Of a stretch of DNA of 64,000 nucleotides, positions 62,127 to 64,000 are shown piece after piece; within the stretch, counting starts at the first letter, position 1; each line of letters starts with the position of its first letter. Source of the stretch: Collinsella aerofaciens (GTDB lineage: Bacteria; Actinomycetota; Coriobacteriia; Coriobacteriales; Coriobacteriaceae); contig RQCP01000011.1 of the NCBI GenBank assembly GCA_008668235.1, positions 1 through 64,000 of the forward strand. Direction: 5' to 3'. Both the position numbers and the translations under genes were made by a program. The notes under the pieces were generated by a model that saw nothing but the letters and a program-made list of their open reading frames with translations, had not been told where the DNA came from and did no database searches.

Positions 62127-63033
62127 CGCCGGCCTCCTTGGCGCCATCGGTTCCCTTGTCGGCACCTGCGCGCTTTGCCTTGCGCTCGGCATTGAGCTCG
62201 GCATCGCTCTCGCGCACCAGTTTGATAATCGCCGCGCAGGCCTCCTCGCCCACCAAGTCGCGAGCACGCACCGTCAGGCGCGTCGCCTCCTGCTTGTCGC
62301 CGTCGCTTGCAGCATCGGTCGCACACATGATCAGGCAGATGGCGATCTCGGCCGAAGGTGAGGTCGGCACGCCCTGCAGGGCGAGCTCACCCATCACGTG
62401 GTCGTCGCTCTCATCGGCGGCATCCGGATAGGTGGTATGGATCTTGTTGAGCAGGCGCGTCGTATGCGCATCGTTGGGCGCCAGGCGCAGCGCCAGACGC
62501 GCGCAGCCCACGGCAGCCGAAACGTTCTCGGTCTCGGGCTCCAAGAAGTACTGACCTAGATTGGCGTAAGCGCGGGCGGCGCACTTGCCATCGCTTGCAC
62601 GCTCCAGCACCGAGAACGAGAGCGATGCCCATTCCTGCTTGTCCTCGAGAGCGCGGAACAGCTCGGCCAGATCCAGGCGGTAGTTGCAGTTCATGGGGTC
62701 CCAGCGCACGGCCTGCATCAAGGCGTTGCGAGCACTCACATAATCCTGCTGGCGAATGTAGGCAAACGCCATGTCAGAGTACAGGCGGTCAAACGGCACC
62801 TCGACCTGCACGAGCTCGCGCGGATCCTTCTCCACGCGGCGATAGGCCAAGCGCTCAAACTTGCTATCGAAGCTAAAGTATTGACGCTTCTCCTCCGTCT
62901 TGCACTCAGCGTCGATATACTCCTCGGCGAGCTCCACCAGACGCTCCAGCAGCGGCGTCGCCGTAGCCAGGTCGCCCTGCGCCAGATAGTTCTCGGCATA
63001 CGTGATGTCTTGCAAGCTGATGGGCAGATCCAT
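62116..63033 (-). CDS. Tetratricopeptide-repeat-like protein
   Basis: A 305-residue helical protein of unknown function. Helix pairs of TPR type recur, e.g. AENYLAQGDLATATPLLERLVELAEEY near the start, DMAFAYIRQQDYVSARNALMQAVRWDP (about 87-113) and ARAYANLGQYFLEPETENVSAAVGCARLALRLAP (about 153-186). The last 30 residues are rich in Lys, Ala and Asp and look disordered. There is no signal peptide, so it acts in the cytosol, probably as a protein-binding scaffold. It is cotranscribed with smpB, with which it overlaps. Confidence 0.85.
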   Translation of the reverse strand: MDLPISLQDITYAENYLAQGDLATATPLLERLVELAEEYIDAECKTEEKRQYFSFDSKFERLAYRRVEKDPRELVQVEVPFDRLYSDMAFAYIRQQDYVSARNALMQAVRWDPMNCNYRLDLAELFRALEDKQEWASLSFSVLERASDGKCAARAYANLGQYFLEPETENVSAAVGCARLALRLAPNDAHTTRLLNKIHTTYPDAADESDDHVMGELALQGVPTSPSAEIAICLIMCATDAASDGDKQEATRLTVRARDLVGEEACAAIIKLVRESDAELNAERKAKRAGADKGTDGAKEAGDAQ

Positions 63034-63092
63034 GGCTACTCCTCGATCCGGGCGGCAGACTCAACGCGCGCCTTAAGCATCGGTCAATACAC

Positions 63093-63122
63093 AAAACCCG
63101 GGTCTCTTACGAGGCCCGGGCA
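63093..63122 (-). terminator. Terminator after tRNA-Glu
   Basis: GCCCGGG and CCCGGGT pair around CCTCGTAAGAGA, followed by TTTTGTG on the minus strand, nine bases past the tRNA 3' end. Confidence 0.75.
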
Positions 63123-63130
63123 TTCAATTT

Positions 63131-63207
63131 TGGTAGCCCGTACCAGATTCGAACTGGTGATCTCCGCCTTGAGAGGGCGGCGTCCTAAACCGCTAGACGA
63201 ACGGGCC
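63131..63207 (-). tRNA. tRNA-Glu (anticodon CTC)
   Basis: The minus strand folds into a complete cloverleaf: acceptor GGCCCGT/ACGGGCT, anticodon stem CCGCC/GGCGG with loop CTCTCAA, T arm ACCAG-TTCGAAT-CTGGT, encoded CCA. Anticodon CTC reads GAG. Confidence 0.96.
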
Positions 63208-63224
63208 ATATGTAGCAAATGCAA

Positions 63225-63298
63225 TGGCTGGGATGGAGGGAGTCGAACCCCCATTGACGGAACCAGAATCCGCTGTCCTGCCATTAGACGACATCCCA
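63225..63298 (-). tRNA. tRNA-Gln (anticodon CTG)
   Basis: The minus strand gives acceptor TGGGATG/CATCCCA, anticodon stem GCGGA/TCCGT with loop TTCTGGT, T arm GGGGG-TTCGACT-CCCTC, encoded CCA. Anticodon CTG reads CAG. It lies 17 bases upstream of tRNA-Glu, probably on the same transcript. Confidence 0.96.
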
Positions 63299-63574
63299 AT
63301 GGCTGCATCGCTGCGCTCGGCTGTGCCTTTGCGCAAGAAAGAAATATACGGGAAGTCTCGCCGTGACGCAAGCCCCAATTTTGACTTTTTTGAAATTCAG
63401 TCAAATTGGCCTAATTTAGTCCAACCCGTGAAGGACCTGTGAAGCCGACCGCTGTACACGAAGGGCAAAACACCGCGAGCGGTAGCCGTCAACCGTTGGC
63501 AGATTCTACCGCGAAAACGATAGCACCAGGCAACACAATCGAAGTATCAATGATCGCGTAGATATCGAGGTACC

Positions 63575-63985
63575 ATGGACGAAGAGCTTGATTACCTATG
63601 GGAGACCCTGGGCCTCGAGATCACTGCCGACCTTTGGCCCGAACGGGACAAAATTCACCCCACGTTACGCCCCGCCATTACTGTGGTGCAGGCAAAATAC
63701 CGCCGTGCATCCTTTTTGATCATGCGGATGTCATGGCACGCGGGACTCCCCGACCTTAAGCGAATCCAGGCAAGCCTCGTCGAGTTGTCCGGTATGCCGA
63801 CCGTCATATCCGAGGCGCACCTGGAGCAGCGCCAGCGCGAGCGATTGCAACAGCAGCGGATTCCCTTTATCTGCCCCGGCGTTCAGGCATATCTGCCCTT
63901 TATGGACGAGGAGTACTGGAGCGGCAAGCCCAACAAACACGTAAAGGTCTACGATCCGCACGAATGGGCACAGCTGGCGGACTGA
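63575..63985 (+). CDS. Small protein of unknown function, MarR-associated type
   Basis: A 136-residue soluble protein that I cannot assign firmly. The C-terminal part (QRQRERLQQQRIPFICPGVQAYLPFMDEEYWS) resembles the end of a group of firmicute/actinobacterial proteins annotated as MarR-type regulators, in which a basic helix is followed by IPFI.P..Q.YLPF. The N-terminal part (DYLWETLGLEITADLWPERDKI, then AITVVQAKYRRASFLIMRMSW) shows no clear helix-turn-helix. GAGG stands five bases before the ATG. The interval 63299-63574 upstream holds no gene. Confidence 0.6.
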   Translation: MDEELDYLWETLGLEITADLWPERDKIHPTLRPAITVVQAKYRRASFLIMRMSWHAGLPDLKRIQASLVELSGMPTVISEAHLEQRQRERLQQQRIPFICPGVQAYLPFMDEEYWSGKPNKHVKVYDPHEWAQLAD

Positions 63986-64000
63986 CTGGGGCAGGCCCGC

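Overview
The window looks like chromosomal DNA of a high-GC, anaerobic actinobacterium of class Coriobacteriia, most like Collinsella. This is inferred from the gene set: a [FeFe]-hydrogenase, an Rrf2 regulator beside cysK, PTS sugar uptake, NADPH-type glutamate synthase, rubredoxin, and dense GC-rich coding. There is no rRNA in the window to confirm it. Most genes lie on the minus strand. Very long open frames opposite real genes are shadows caused by GC bias.

Layout. 1-316: start of a zinc-ribbon transposase, cut by the window edge. 489-13.7 kb (minus): dnaE, an AT-richer MFS transporter, a DUF3284-like protein, the addB-addA recombination nuclease pair and a TrpR-like YerC regulator. 14-17.5 kb: a YvlD-type membrane protein, an Rrf2 repressor divergent from cysK (promoter and operator visible), then mnmA. 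17.6-25 kb: M42 peptidase, FucO-like dehydrogenase, YoaK-type membrane protein, YgiQ radical SAM protein, CPBP membrane protease and an orphan RelB/DinJ-like antitoxin. 25-31.2 kb (minus): a tightly packed operon of a diaphorase-like flavoprotein, HydA, a lipoprotein binding protein and a fused ABC permease-ATPase. 31.4-36 kb (minus): alpha-glucoside PTS operon (IIA, LicT-type antiterminator, IICB, GH4 glucosidase) with a possible antiterminator RNA site. 36-40 kb: a flavodoxin-ferredoxin protein and a DEAD-box helicase with a long arginine/glycine tail.

40.4-43.7 kb (plus): an FHA protein followed by a membrane Ser/Thr kinase, separated by a 19-bp perfect inverted repeat. 43.8-47 kb: copA-copZ-csoR with a CsoR-type operator upstream, so copper induction and autoregulation are expected. 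47-51.4 kb: zinc-ribbon membrane protein, amidohydrolase and two unknown proteins, one nuclease-like. 51.7-57.9 kb: gltB-gltD. 58.4-60.6 kb: gpmA and mntH. 60.7-63 kb (minus): rubredoxin, flavin reductase, smpB and a TPR protein. The window ends with tRNA-Glu, tRNA-Gln and a small unknown protein.

The most unusual content is intergenic. At least seven families of palindromic repeats are present. One family (ten full copies, arms GTCTCRATCTGTAAC / GTTACAGATYGAGAC) forms doublets and a triplet at a fixed period of about 80 bp. Two such doublets tightly flank the nuclease-like gene at 49.4-50.5 kb. Another family is a pair of 233-234 bp units bounded by 24-bp inverted repeats, whose arms show a compensated base change while the interiors are unrelated.
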